Shown piece by piece: positions 34,071 to 43,642 of a stretch of DNA of 64,000 bases; positions within the stretch are counted from its first letter, which is position 1; each line of letters starts with the position of its first letter. The position numbers were made by a program, and so were the translations under genes. The notes beneath the pieces were generated by a model. The model saw only the letters and a program-made list of their open reading frames with translations. It did no database searches and was not told where the DNA came from. This stretch comes from an uncultured Solobacterium sp. (lineage in GTDB: Bacteria; Bacillota_I; Bacilli_A; Erysipelotrichales; Erysipelotrichaceae): contig CALHUY010000052.1 in NCBI GenBank assembly GCA_938039295.1, positions 4,835 through 68,834 of the forward strand, written 5' to 3'.

Positions 34071-35444
34071 ATGGAGTACAGGAATGAACAATATTTGAAG
34101 GAAGTCTGGGATAAACTTCTTCAATATTTGAGTGATAACCAATTAGTTGATATTGTTATAATTAATAATTTTTTTAAACCTTGTTTTTTGTATGCAATCA
34201 CAGATGAAAAAGTGATTATTGTTGCGCCATCTATTATTAATAAACAAATTTTACAGAGCCAAAATAAAGAAATCGAAGCTTCTTTTATTGATATTTTAAA
34301 TGTTGATCATAATTTCATTGTAGAAGTACTCTTGAAGAATGAATTAACAATCAATAAGGTAGTAACAACACCTATTTCTAAAATTGATACAAGTGACTTT
34401 GTTTCTTTGCCAATTCAAAAAGATCGTAATTTTGATAATTTCGTTGTTGGTGACTGTAATCGAGAGAGTCACGCTGCGGCATTAGCTTGTGCAATGAGTC
34501 CTGGTAAGTTTTTTAACCCTTTATTTATCTATGGTAATTCTGGTTTAGGTAAAACACATTTACTAATGTCGATTGCCAATTATGTATTAAAAGAAGATCC
34601 TACAAAGAAGGTTTATTATACAGAATCTCTAAAATTTGTTGAAACTGTTGTTAATGCAATCAGAAATAATAAAATTGATGAATTTAAACAATATATGTAT
34701 TCAGTTGATTTATTACTTGTTGATGATATTCAATTCTTAGCTGGTAAAGAAAAATCACATGAAGTATTCTTCACAATTTATAACGAATTAGTAAATAATC
34801 GTAAGCAAATTTGTATTGCGTCTGATCGTTTACCAAAGGAAATTAAAGGTCTTGAAGATCGCTTAATTAGTCGCTTCTCCAGTGGTTTATCTGTAGGTAT
34901 CGATTCACCTGAATTTGAAACATCTCTTGCAATTCTTCAAATGAAGATAAAATCTAGTAGTTATTCCATCGAAGATGTTGATAAAGATGGATTAAATTAT
35001 ATTGCGTCTAACTTTTCAGGAAATGTCAGAGATTTAGAAGGTGCTTGGAATCGTGTATTATTCTATGCAATTCAATTCCAACCAGATGGAGGATGTATTC
35101 GTTTTGATACGATTATGAATGCATTAAAGAATCAATCAGTTGTTTCTGATAAGACTGGTTTATCTCCAAAGAAAATTATCAAAGTTGTCGCAGATTATTA
35201 TGGATTAACAAGACAACAAGTTACTTCTAAAACACGTACAAAGAATATTGCGAATGCACGTCATATTTCTATTTATTTATGTCGTAAATTACTTGATATT
35301 TCTTATATTAAAATCGGTGAAGAATTTGGTGGTAGAGATCATTCCACTATCATTAGTGCATGTACAAAAGTTGAATCACAAATTGCTAAGGACAAAGCAA
35401 TGTCTGCAGCAGTAAAAGAAATAGAAGATTACTTAAAAGCTTAA
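34071..35444 (+). CDS. dnaA: Chromosomal replication initiator protein DnaA
   Basis: A 457-residue AAA+ initiator. Domain I is about 1-80, with a short linker. Domain III has Walker A IYGNSGLGKTHLLM, Walker B LLLVDDIQFLAGK and sensor and arginine-finger region LEDRLISRFSSG. Domain IV is the DNA-binding helix-turn-helix with signature GGRDHSTIISACTKV. The linker domain II is short compared with Bacillus. AAAGGGG precedes the ATG. DnaA boxes lie on both sides of the gene. Confidence 0.97.
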   Translation: MEYRNEQYLKEVWDKLLQYLSDNQLVDIVIINNFFKPCFLYAITDEKVIIVAPSIINKQILQSQNKEIEASFIDILNVDHNFIVEVLLKNELTINKVVTTPISKIDTSDFVSLPIQKDRNFDNFVVGDCNRESHAAALACAMSPGKFFNPLFIYGNSGLGKTHLLMSIANYVLKEDPTKKVYYTESLKFVETVVNAIRNNKIDEFKQYMYSVDLLLVDDIQFLAGKEKSHEVFFTIYNELVNNRKQICIASDRLPKEIKGLEDRLISRFSSGLSVGIDSPEFETSLAILQMKIKSSSYSIEDVDKDGLNYIASNFSGNVRDLEGAWNRVLFYAIQFQPDGGCIRFDTIMNALKNQSVVSDKTGLSPKKIIKVVADYYGLTRQQVTSKTRTKNIANARHISIYLCRKLLDISYIKIGEEFGGRDHSTIISACTKVESQIAKDKAMSAAVKEIEDYLKA

Positions 35445-35445
35445 G

Positions 35446-35540
35446 TTATTCACAATTTTATCCACTGTAAAATAACAGGTTACAATGCTAAAATAGTATC
35501 GTCATTAAAGGCTTTCTAAGAGTTTTCCACATTATCCACA
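35446..35540. other. oriC downstream part: DnaA boxes in the dnaA-dnaN spacer
   Basis: Perfect boxes at 35446-35454 (TTATTCACA) and 35532-35540 (TTATCCACA), plus one-mismatch boxes at 35458 and 35523. Together with the upstream cluster this gives a bipartite origin with dnaA in the middle, as in Bacillus subtilis. Confidence 0.85.
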
Positions 35541-35593
35541 TACTTAATAAGAATAAATACTTAAAATACTTTAAATACACGGGAGAAAAAAAT

Positions 35594-36712
35594 ATGAATT
35601 TAACAATTTCCAAAACAGAGTTTTATAACACATTACAGTTAGTATCTAGAGCTATCTCACCAAATTCTCCACAAACATCTTTAAGAGGATTAAAGATTGA
35701 AGTGAAAAATCAATCTATGATAGTGACTGGTAGTGATGCGGATATTTCTATCCAGCGTAAAATCACTGCAAATGAGAAGAATAAATTAAATATCTTAGAA
35801 GAAGGTTCTATCTTAATTGAATCTAAATACTTATTAGAAATCGTACGTAAGATTGATAGTGAAGAAATTCATGTTGAGATTATTGATGGATCTCTTACAA
35901 AATTCTCAGGTAATTCAGCTGTATTTAAAATCAATGGTATGAATCCACATGATTATCCAACAATTGATTTTTCTAAACCAGCAAACTCTGTTGTGATTTC
36001 TTCAAGTGTTATGTCTGATATTATTGAACAAACAACATTTGCAACATCTATAAAGGAAACAAAACCTGTTTTAACTGGTGTTAATTTCCATCTTGCAAAT
36101 AATATATTATGTTGTACTGCTACTGACTCTTACCGTCTTGCAAAGAAGACAATTCCATTTACAAGTCCTGATAGCTTTAATGTAACAATTCCTTCTAAGT
36201 CTTTAAATGAAGTAAAGGCTACAATGCTTGGTGATGATTGTGAAATCCAAATCTTCTTGAACGATAAGAAAGCACAGTTTGTAAATGAAGATATGATTTT
36301 ACAAACAAGATTATTAGATGGTGGATATCCAGAAACTGATCGTTTAATTCCTAGAGAATTTAAATATACCTTAGAAATTAGTCGTAGCGATTTAATTCAT
36401 GCAATTGACCGTACAACTTTTATTAAGACAGATAATATGACAATTAACCGTCTACAGTGTTCTACAGAAGAAATTGTACTAACAAATAAGAGTCAAGAAA
36501 TTGGTGAATCCCATGAAACATTGGTTGGTACATTTACTGGTGAACCTTTAGATATTAGTTTCTCAGGAAACTATGTCATGGAAGCTGCTAGATCAATCAG
36601 AGGAGATAAATTAAAGATTGAATTTGTAGGAGAAATGAGACCATTTATCCTCAGCAGTGAAGAAGATTCTACAATCTTACAACTTGTTCTTCCAGTTAGA
36701 ACTTATAACTAA
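35594..36712 (+). CDS. dnaN: DNA polymerase III sliding clamp (beta subunit)
   Basis: A 372-residue clamp made of three similar domains that encircles DNA and tethers the polymerase. N-terminus MNLTISKTEF, CCTATDSYRLAKK in the second domain and the terminal VLPVRTYN are typical (the last residues form the clamp C-terminus near the protein-binding pocket). GGGAG precedes the ATG. Usual partner order after dnaA. Confidence 0.96.
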   Translation: MNLTISKTEFYNTLQLVSRAISPNSPQTSLRGLKIEVKNQSMIVTGSDADISIQRKITANEKNKLNILEEGSILIESKYLLEIVRKIDSEEIHVEIIDGSLTKFSGNSAVFKINGMNPHDYPTIDFSKPANSVVISSSVMSDIIEQTTFATSIKETKPVLTGVNFHLANNILCCTATDSYRLAKKTIPFTSPDSFNVTIPSKSLNEVKATMLGDDCEIQIFLNDKKAQFVNEDMILQTRLLDGGYPETDRLIPREFKYTLEISRSDLIHAIDRTTFIKTDNMTINRLQCSTEEIVLTNKSQEIGESHETLVGTFTGEPLDISFSGNYVMEAARSIRGDKLKIEFVGEMRPFILSSEEDSTILQLVLPVRTYN

Positions 36713-36714
36713 TC

Positions 36715-36741
36715 AGAGTAGATAAAATCTACTCTTTTTTT
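36715..36741 (+). terminator. Terminator after dnaN
   Basis: AGAGTAGAT, loop AAA, ATCTACTCT followed by T residues: a 9-bp perfect stem. Confidence 0.88.
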
Positions 36742-36831
36742 ATTGAAATATCATAAGAATTTCTGGTTGAATTTTTAGATATAAAAAATGTTTATAAATG
36801 CCTTTGTATAAAGGATTTTTTGCGTTTTTTA

Positions 36832-36840
36832 TGATATAAT
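36832..36840 (+). promoter_or_regulatory. Extended -10 promoter of the yaaA-recF-gyrBA operon
   Basis: TGATATAAT, a perfect TGnTATAAT extended -10, with no convincing -35; about 40 bases before the yaaA start. Confidence 0.65.
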
Positions 36841-36879
36841 TATATTGGTTTTTTTAAGGTTTTTATGAAGGAGTTTACG

Positions 36880-37080
36880 ATGAAAAAAATCACAACAGAA
36901 TACATTACTTTACAGCAATTTATGAAACTCTCTGGCATCGTCTCCACTGGTGGTGAAGCGAAGCTTAGAATTAAAGAAATGGATATTGTTGTGAATGGTG
37001 AAAAAGAAAATCGTAGAGGTAGAAAACTCTATCCAGGCGACAAAGTAAAAATTGAAGGAAAGACTTTTGTGGTTTTCTAA
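36880..37080 (+). CDS. yaaA: S4-domain protein YaaA (RlbA)
   Basis: A 66-residue S4-like RNA-binding protein: YITLQQFMKLSGIVSTGGEAK, then VVNGEKENRRGRKLYPGDKV. Found between dnaN and recF in most Bacillota. The ATG at 36880 is chosen because AAGGAG lies eight bases before it; an in-frame ATG at 36865 would precede that site. Its stop overlaps the recF start by one base. Confidence 0.9.
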   Translation: MKKITTEYITLQQFMKLSGIVSTGGEAKLRIKEMDIVVNGEKENRRGRKLYPGDKVKIEGKTFVVF

Positions 37081-38174
37081 TGTATATCAAAAATATTCAA
37101 TTAAGAAATTTTAGAAATTATGAAAATGCATATATAGAGTTTAATCCAAGTATCAATCTAATCACGGGTGCAAATGCCCAAGGAAAGACAAATTTATTAG
37201 AGAGTTTAGTTTATCTTTCATTAACTCGTTCACATCGTATCGTTGATGATAAGAAATTGATTCGTAACGATGAGATGTTTGCGAAAATTGATTGTCGATT
37301 TGTGGATACAGATGAAAAAGATATAGAAGTAATTATTCATCCAAATGGAAAAACTCTAATGATTCATAAAAGACCACTCAAAAAGAGTAGTGAATTCATT
37401 GGTTTATTAAATGTAGTTTTATTCTCACCAGATGATCTTAGAATTTTTAATGATCAACCGAAAGAGAGAAGACGAGTGATGAATCAAGAAATCACAAAAG
37501 TTTCTACAAAATATCTATTATCGTTAAATCAATTTCAAATGTACTTAAAAGATAGAAATGCTTTATTAAAGAGTGAAAAAATTGATTTTAACTATTTAGA
37601 TATTTTAGATGAACAAATATCTAAGGTAGAAGCGTATATTATCCGTGAAAGAAGAAAGTTTATTGAAGTAATTCAATCTGTGATTTCTAAAATTTACCAG
37701 GATTTATCTGGAAGTCAAATTCAGTTGGAAGTTGCTTATAAAACTTTCGTTGATGATACAGATAACCTAGAAGAAAAAATTCTAGAGATTCATCGTGAAT
37801 CACGTCAGAAAGATATTGAATATCATATTACGAAAGTTGGTATTCATTTAGATGACTTGATATTTAAGATGGATGATCAAAATTTAATTTACTTTGCAAG
37901 TCAAGGTCAAAAGAGAATGGCAATGTTATCGTTTAAATTGGCTTTATTAAATTACATTAAGTTAATGACGAAGAAACAACCAATTCTACTTTTAGATGAT
38001 GTATTAAGTGAATTAGATTATAGTCGTCAAAAGAAGTTATTACAGATGGTACAGCGTGATTTTCAATGCATTATCACGACGACGGAGATTCCTGATTTTT
38101 TGAAACATGCAGACATGATGGAATTTTATATAGAAGATGGAAAAATTTTTCCACTTACAGGAGGTAAGCAATGA
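37080..38174 (+). CDS. recF: DNA replication and repair protein RecF
   Basis: A 364-residue ABC-type ATPase of the SMC-like group. It starts with the family motif [13 protein letters not shown] and has Walker [16 protein letters not shown], signature [12 protein letters not shown] and Walker [13 protein letters not shown]. It loads RecA at gaps with RecO and RecR, the latter also in this window. TAATG overlap with yaaA and ATGA overlap with gyrB show tight operon packing. Confidence 0.95.
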   Translation: MYIKNIQLRNFRNYENAYIEFNPSINLITGANAQGKTNLLESLVYLSLTRSHRIVDDKKLIRNDEMFAKIDCRFVDTDEKDIEVIIHPNGKTLMIHKRPLKKSSEFIGLLNVVLFSPDDLRIFNDQPKERRRVMNQEITKVSTKYLLSLNQFQMYLKDRNALLKSEKIDFNYLDILDEQISKVEAYIIRERRKFIEVIQSVISKIYQDLSGSQIQLEVAYKTFVDDTDNLEEKILEIHRESRQKDIEYHITKVGIHLDDLIFKMDDQNLIYFASQGQKRMAMLSFKLALLNYIKLMTKKQPILLLDDVLSELDYSRQKKLLQMVQRDFQCIITTTEIPDFLKHADMMEFYIEDGKIFPLTGGKQ

Positions 38175-40165
38175 GCGATAAATTAGAGCAGGTAACTGAA
38201 GTATCTGAAAATAGTGAACTTGTATTAGGACAAGAAATGGATATGAAAGTTACACATACTTATAACGACTCTGATATTCAGGTCTTAGATGGCTTGGAAG
38301 CTGTACGTAAAAGACCAGGTATGTATATCGCATCAACTTCTTCAAAAGGTTTACATCACCTTGTTTGGGAAATTGTTGATAATGGTATTGATGAAGCTAT
38401 GGCGGGTTATGCTTCAACAGTTACTGTAACTGTTGATAAAGACAATATTATTAGTGTTGAAGATGATGGTCGTGGTATGCCTACAGGTATTAATGAAAAG
38501 ACAGGTAAGTCTACAATTGAGACAATTTTTACTGTCTTGCACGCTGGTGGTAAATTCGGCGGTGGTGCTTATAAAGTATCAGGTGGTTTACATGGTGTAG
38601 GTGCGTCTGTTGTTAATGCTTTAAGTAGTTGGTTAGAAGTAACTGTATTTCATGATGGAAAAGAATATTTTATTCGTTTTGAAAATGGTGGTCATCCAGT
38701 AGAAAATCTTGTAGAAAAGGGAACATGTCCTACTGATAAGCATGGCTCTACAGTACGTTTCAAAGCTGATCCAACAATCTTTACTGAAACAGTTGTATAT
38801 GAACATGAAATCTTACGTGATCGTTTACGTCAATTAGCATTCTTAAATAAGGGTATTTGTTTGAAGTTTAATGATTTACGTGAAGAAGATGAATCAAAGC
38901 GTCATTATGTATTTAAGTTTGATGGTGGTCTAAAACAATATATTGAATTCTTAAATCGTAATCGTGATGTTGTAAATCATGAAATTATTTATAGTGAAGG
39001 TTATGAAAATAATATTCAAGTAGAAGTTGCTTGTCAGTATAACGATGGCTACAATCCTAATATTTATACTTTCTGTAATAACATCAACACAGGTGAAGGT
39101 GGTACACATGAAGAAGGTTTCCGTCTTGCCTTAAACCGCGTTATCAATAAATATGCTCGTGAAATTGGTTTCTTAAAGGAGAAGGATGATAATCTAACGA
39201 CAGATGACTGTCGTGAAGGTTTAACAGCTGTTATTAGTGTGAAACATCCAGATCCTCAGTACGAAGGACAAACAAAGACAAAATTAGGTAACTCTGAAGT
39301 ACGTAAGATTGTTTCTGATATCTTTGGTACACAATTAGAGCGTTATCTGATGGAAAATCCTGATGAGGCAAAGGTTATCCTTGAAAAGGTTGCCTTAGCT
39401 TCACAAGCACGTATGGCGGCTAAGAAGGCTCGTGAATTAACAAGAAGAAAGAGTGCTTTAGAAGTTAGTCCACTTCCTGGTAAGTTAGCAGATTGCTCAT
39501 CTAAGGATGCGTCTATCTGTGAAATCTATATCGTCGAGGGACAGTCAGCCGGCGGTTCCGCAAAACAAGGAAGAGATTCACACTTCCAGGCAATTCTACC
39601 GTTAAGAGGTAAGATACTTAACGTAGAAAAGGCTAGACAGTCTCGTATTTATGAAAATGCAGAAATTCGTTCCATGATTACTGCATTTGGATGTGGTGTT
39701 AGTGATGAAATTGATCTTGAGAAGTTACGTTATCACAAGATTGTTATCATGACCGATGCCGACGTTGATGGTGCACATATTCGTACATTATTATTAACAT
39801 TCTTCTATCGTTATTTACGTCCTTTATTGGAACAGGGTTATATCTATATTGCACAACCACCTCTCTATAAGATTCAAAAGGGTCAGACTGTTCGTTATGC
39901 ATATACAGATAGTCAATTAGAAGATGTAAAACGTGAACTGGGTGATCGTCTCAGTATTCAACGTTATAAGGGATTAGGTGAAATGAATCCTGAACAGTTG
40001 TGGGAAACAACAATGGATCCTAAGAATCGTACATTGATTCGAGTTACAGTAGGTGATGCGGAAGCAGCTGACTATAACTTTACAATGTTGATGGGTGAAG
40101 AAGTTGAACCTCGTAAGAACTTTATTGTAGAAAACGCACACTTTGCGGAAAACTTGGATTTCTAA
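38171..40165 (+). CDS. gyrB: DNA gyrase subunit B
   Basis: A 664-residue ATPase subunit. The GHKL domain shows [19 protein letters not shown] and the glycine-rich lid [14 protein letters not shown]. The transducer follows, then TOPRIM with [16 protein letters not shown] and [15 protein letters not shown]. The C-terminus ends RKNFIVENA. An extra acidic N-terminal stretch of about 25 residues precedes the usual start of the fold ([20 protein letters not shown]). Starts by ATGA overlap with recF. Confidence 0.96.
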   Translation: MSDKLEQVTEVSENSELVLGQEMDMKVTHTYNDSDIQVLDGLEAVRKRPGMYIASTSSKGLHHLVWEIVDNGIDEAMAGYASTVTVTVDKDNIISVEDDGRGMPTGINEKTGKSTIETIFTVLHAGGKFGGGAYKVSGGLHGVGASVVNALSSWLEVTVFHDGKEYFIRFENGGHPVENLVEKGTCPTDKHGSTVRFKADPTIFTETVVYEHEILRDRLRQLAFLNKGICLKFNDLREEDESKRHYVFKFDGGLKQYIEFLNRNRDVVNHEIIYSEGYENNIQVEVACQYNDGYNPNIYTFCNNINTGEGGTHEEGFRLALNRVINKYAREIGFLKEKDDNLTTDDCREGLTAVISVKHPDPQYEGQTKTKLGNSEVRKIVSDIFGTQLERYLMENPDEAKVILEKVALASQARMAAKKARELTRRKSALEVSPLPGKLADCSSKDASICEIYIVEGQSAGGSAKQGRDSHFQAILPLRGKILNVEKARQSRIYENAEIRSMITAFGCGVSDEIDLEKLRYHKIVIMTDADVDGAHIRTLLLTFFYRYLRPLLEQGYIYIAQPPLYKIQKGQTVRYAYTDSQLEDVKRELGDRLSIQRYKGLGEMNPEQLWETTMDPKNRTLIRVTVGDAEAADYNFTMLMGEEVEPRKNFIVENAHFAENLDF

Positions 40166-40183
40166 GAAAGGAGATAAATTACA

Positions 40184-42766
40184 ATGGCTTTAGATGATTT
40201 TATGGAATTTGACGAAAGTAATTTTGATCCTGGACATATTACAGAAACAGAATTAACAAAAGAAATTCGTCGTGACTTCTTGGAGTATTCGATGTCAGTT
40301 ATCGTATCACGTGCATTACCAGATGTACGTGATGGTTTAAAACCTGTACAGAGAAGAATTCTTTACTCCATGCATGAGATGAACATCGGTCCTGACAAGG
40401 CATATCGTAAGAGTGCACGTATTGTCGGTGATACGATGGGTAAATATCACCCTCATGGTGACTCTTCTATCTATGGTGCGTTAGTTTATTTAGCACAACC
40501 ATGGAATATGAGAACTGTATTGGTTGATGGACATGGTAACTTTGGTTCTATGGATGGTGATGATCCAGCTGCGATGCGTTATACCGAAGCACGTATGTCT
40601 AAGATTGCGGTAGAAATGTTACGTGATCTTGAAAAAGATACAGTTGATATGGTTGATAACTATGATGGTCAAGAAAAAGAACCTACAGTTTTACCATCAC
40701 GTTATCCAAACTTAATCGTAAATGGTTCTTCTGGTATTGCGGTAGGTATGGCAACCAATGTTGCACCACATAACTTAGGAGAAACAATTGATGGAATTTT
40801 TGCGGTTATGGATAACCCAGAAATTACAGCGACTGAATTAATGAACTACATGAAGGGTCCTGACTTTCCTACAGGTGCGTATATCTTAGGTAGATCGGGT
40901 ATTCGCCAAGCATTTGAAACTGGTCGTGGATCAGTCATCATGCGTGCTAAGACAAAGATTGAAGAAATGCCAAATGGCAAATCTCGTATCGTAGTCTATG
41001 AATTACCTTACATGGTAAATAAAGCTAGCTTGGTAGAAAGAATTGCGACTTTAGTTAGAGATAAAGTAATTGAAGGTATTACTGACTTACGTGATGAATC
41101 TAATATGGATGGTATCCGTGTTGTAATTGAATTACGTAAGGATATCCAACCAGATGTCATGTTAAATCAGTTATATCGTTCTACACCTCTACAATCTAAC
41201 TTTGGTGTAAACAATGTTGTATTATTCAATGGTGTTCCTCGCCAAGCGAGTATGATTGACCTTCTAAAGGGTTATATTGCATTCCAGGATGAAGTAATCG
41301 TACGTCGTACACAGTTTGATTTAAAGAAAGCGCAAGATCGTGCACATATTTTAGAAGGTTTACGTATTGCAGTTGATAATCTAGATGCGATTATTCATAC
41401 AATTCGTGATTCACGTGATCCTAATGAAGCGATGCCACGTTTGATGGAAGGCTTTGGATTAGATGAAATTCAAGCCAAGGCAATCTTAGACATGCAGTTT
41501 AGAAGACTAACAGGTCTTGAACGTGAAAAGATTGAAAATGAATATCAAGATCTATTGATTAAGATTGCTGACTTCCAGGATATTCTTTCTAATCATGCAC
41601 GAGTATTACAAATCATTCGTGATGAATTGAGTGAAGTGAAGGCGAAGTTTAATGATCCACGACGTAGTGAGATTATCGACGCAATCGCTGATGTAGAAGA
41701 TGAAGACTTGATTCCAGTTGAAAATATCATTATTACGTTATCTTCAAACGGATATATTAAGCGTTTAACAACAGATACTTATCATGTACAAAACCGTGGT
41801 GGTAAGGGTATCAAGGGTATGGAACTCCATAAGGATGACATTATTGATCAGTTTATCAGTATGTCTACACATGACCACTTATTAGTATTTACAGATAAGG
41901 GTAAGGTATATCGTATTAAGGGATATAACGTGCCTGAATTCAGTAGAACAAGTAAGGGCATTCCTGCTATCAACTTAATCAGTATGGATAAGACTGAAAA
42001 TATTCGTGCTCTTGTACCATATAGCAAGGAGCATGATTCTAAGTTCTTATTCTTCGTTACAAAACAGGGTATTATCAAACGTACTACATTTGATGAATAT
42101 GAAAATATTAATAAGAATGGTAAGATTGCGATTAAGTTAAATGAAGATGATGAACTTGCATTTGTAAGAAGTACAGATGGTAATGCGGAAATTATTATTG
42201 CAGGTTCAAATGGTAAGGCTGTTCGCTTCCTTGAAAACACAGTTCGTCCTCTAGGACGTACAGCACGTGGTGTGAAGGGATTCAACGTTGATGGTGGTTA
42301 TGTCATCGGACTAGCTACAAATCTTGAAGGTGAATATATCTTAACAATTACAGAAAATGGATTTGGTAAGAAGTCATCCTTAGAGGATTATCGTATGACA
42401 CGTCGTGGTGCACGTGGTGTTAAGACGGTTAATGTTACAGAGAAGTCAGGTAAGCTTGTATGTATGCGTGCTGTAAGAGGCGATGAAGACTGCATGATTA
42501 TGACTGCTGGTGGTATTGTAATCCGTATTTCTCTAAACCAGGTATCTGTATATAGTCGTTCTGCACAAGGTGTGAAGGTTATTAATGTGAAGGATGATAT
42601 TGTTTCATCTGTTGCAATCCTTGAACCTGAGGAAGATTCAGAAGTTGTAGACATCTCTCATAATGAAGTGTTAGATGAAGGTGTTTTTGAAGAAACAGCA
42701 GAGGATGAAGAAGATATCATCGAAAATGATGAGGAAGAAGTAACAGATTCTGATTCAGAAGAATAA
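40184..42766 (+). CDS. gyrA: DNA gyrase subunit A
   Basis: An 860-residue DNA cleavage and rejoining subunit. The active-site Tyr133 lies in AMRYTEARM. The quinolone region reads [10 protein letters not shown], so Ser94 is normal but Gly98 takes the place of the acidic residue at E. coli position 87. The C-terminal wrapping domain contains six beta-pinwheel blades and GyrA-box-like sequence NRGGKGIKG, and the protein ends in a long acidic tail rich in Glu and Asp. It follows gyrB by 18 bases with AAAGGAG. Confidence 0.96.
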   Translation: MALDDFMEFDESNFDPGHITETELTKEIRRDFLEYSMSVIVSRALPDVRDGLKPVQRRILYSMHEMNIGPDKAYRKSARIVGDTMGKYHPHGDSSIYGALVYLAQPWNMRTVLVDGHGNFGSMDGDDPAAMRYTEARMSKIAVEMLRDLEKDTVDMVDNYDGQEKEPTVLPSRYPNLIVNGSSGIAVGMATNVAPHNLGETIDGIFAVMDNPEITATELMNYMKGPDFPTGAYILGRSGIRQAFETGRGSVIMRAKTKIEEMPNGKSRIVVYELPYMVNKASLVERIATLVRDKVIEGITDLRDESNMDGIRVVIELRKDIQPDVMLNQLYRSTPLQSNFGVNNVVLFNGVPRQASMIDLLKGYIAFQDEVIVRRTQFDLKKAQDRAHILEGLRIAVDNLDAIIHTIRDSRDPNEAMPRLMEGFGLDEIQAKAILDMQFRRLTGLEREKIENEYQDLLIKIADFQDILSNHARVLQIIRDELSEVKAKFNDPRRSEIIDAIADVEDEDLIPVENIIITLSSNGYIKRLTTDTYHVQNRGGKGIKGMELHKDDIIDQFISMSTHDHLLVFTDKGKVYRIKGYNVPEFSRTSKGIPAINLISMDKTENIRALVPYSKEHDSKFLFFVTKQGIIKRTTFDEYENINKNGKIAIKLNEDDELAFVRSTDGNAEIIIAGSNGKAVRFLENTVRPLGRTARGVKGFNVDGGYVIGLATNLEGEYILTITENGFGKKSSLEDYRMTRRGARGVKTVNVTEKSGKLVCMRAVRGDEDCMIMTAGGIVIRISLNQVSVYSRSAQGVKVINVKDDIVSSVAILEPEEDSEVVDISHNEVLDEGVFEETAEDEEDIIENDEEEVTDSDSEE

Positions 42767-42772
42767 AAAATG

Positions 42773-42803
42773 AGACAGGGTGTATAAAGCACTCTGTCTT
42801 TTC
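42773..42803 (+). terminator. Terminator after gyrA
   Basis: AGACAGGGTG and CACTCTGTCT pair (one G-T), seven-base loop, then TTTTC. Confidence 0.82.
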
Positions 42804-42817
42804 TATCTGAATATAAA

Positions 42818-42847
42818 AAAACTTCCGTAGCGAAATGCAGAAGTTTT
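42818..42847 (-). terminator. Terminator of the histone-like gene
   Basis: On the minus strand AAAACTTC and GAAGTTTT pair and are followed by more T residues, just past the stop at 42857. Confidence 0.78.
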
Positions 42848-42856
42848 ATTTAGAGA

Positions 42857-43294
42857 TTACTTTTTCTTAGTAGTCTTCTTAGCTGGTTTAGCAGCTTTCT
42901 TTGTTACTGGTGCTTTTTTTGTTGATTTCTTTGTAGTTACTGGCTTTGCAACTGTCTTTTTAGTAACTTTCTTTGCAGCAGGTTTAGCAACTGTCTTCTT
43001 AGCTACTGGTTTTGCGACTTTCTTAGCCGGAGTAGTTTTCTTGGCAACTTTCTTTTCAGCCTTCACTGGAGCCTTCTTTGTTACTTTCTTTGTGGCAGTC
43101 TTCTTTCCATTCTTTTCCATATCTGCAAGAATTAGATCACATAAGTAACCCTTTACAGATTCTTTAGCTTCAAGCCAAGCAATAACTGTTTTCTCAACTT
43201 TATTGTTAAAGCGGACTGAGAATGAGCGGTAGTTGTTTCTGTTGTAGTTGTTGTTATACTCTAACTTCTGTTTGTACTGCGACTTTTTTGCCAT
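42857..43294 (-). CDS. Histone H1-like Lys/Ala-rich protein with an N-terminal folded domain
   Basis: A 145-residue, extremely basic protein. Residues about 1-60 form a compact region (RSFSVRFNNKVEKTVIAWLE, then KGYLCDLILADMEKN) with the feel of a ribbon-helix-helix domain. Residues about 62-145 are a low-complexity tail of Lys, Ala, Pro, Thr and Val in repeats such as KKVAKPVAKK, like histone H1 or AlgP tails. Probable nucleoid-binding protein. AAGGAG precedes the ATG. It is monocistronic and convergent to gyrA. The tail would neutralise DNA phosphate without sequence preference; function is inferred. Confidence 0.85.
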   Translation of the reverse strand: MAKKSQYKQKLEYNNNYNRNNYRSFSVRFNNKVEKTVIAWLEAKESVKGYLCDLILADMEKNGKKTATKKVTKKAPVKAEKKVAKKTTPAKKVAKPVAKKTVAKPAAKKVTKKTVAKPVTTKKSTKKAPVTKKAAKPAKKTTKKK

Positions 43295-43363
43295 ACCTAT
43301 TCTCCTTATTATTAAAACAACTATGTTGTTTAATCACTTTTAATATATCACTGTTTTGTAACA

Positions 43364-43393
43364 TTGACAAATTTCTATCAAGATGATTAAATA
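43364..43393 (+). promoter_or_regulatory. Candidate promoter of the serS leader
   Basis: -35 TTGACA (43364-43369), 18-base spacer, -10 TAAATA (43388-43393); transcription would start shortly before T-box stem I. Confidence 0.6.
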
Positions 43394-43409
43394 ATTTTGT
43401 AAAAACGTT

Positions 43410-43621
43410 GATAGAGAATAGTAGTACAAAAGCATTTACAGAAAGGTAACGGATGATGTGAGTTGCCATTGTGATGTATGAATCCGCTCTTGAGTGAAAC
43501 TAATACTTTCCGGTTGTCCCGTTATTGCTAATGAAGTGGTTAAATTGTTTCACGTGAAACAATTTAACAAAAAGGGTGGCACCGCGTTGACATCGTCCCT
43601 TTGTTGGATGATGCTTTTTTA
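43410..43621 (+). promoter_or_regulatory. Serine T-box leader of serS
   Basis: The antiterminator signature AAGGGTGGCACCGCG (43572-43586) is intact. Stem I starts with AGAG and an AGTA internal loop (43417-43425). Its tip is GGTAAC / GTTGCC around GGATGATGTGA. The 3' side carries a UCC serine specifier at 43483-43485, followed by CTCT closing the stem. The terminator CATCGTCC / GGATGATG plus T6 lies at 43591-43620. Uncharged serine tRNA would favour the antiterminator and allow serS expression. A parS palindrome sits between stem I and the antiterminator. Confidence 0.93.
43539..43568. other. parS centromere site inside the serS T-box leader
   Basis: The 16-bp core TGTTTCACGTGAAACA at 43546-43561 matches the ParB-binding parS consensus (one base from the common Bacillus form) and lies in a perfect 30-bp palindrome. 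In RNA it would form a 13-bp or longer hairpin. ParB and ParA are encoded about 12 kb downstream. Confidence 0.92.
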
Positions 43622-43642
43622 TTTTTAGAGGAGAGGTAAATT

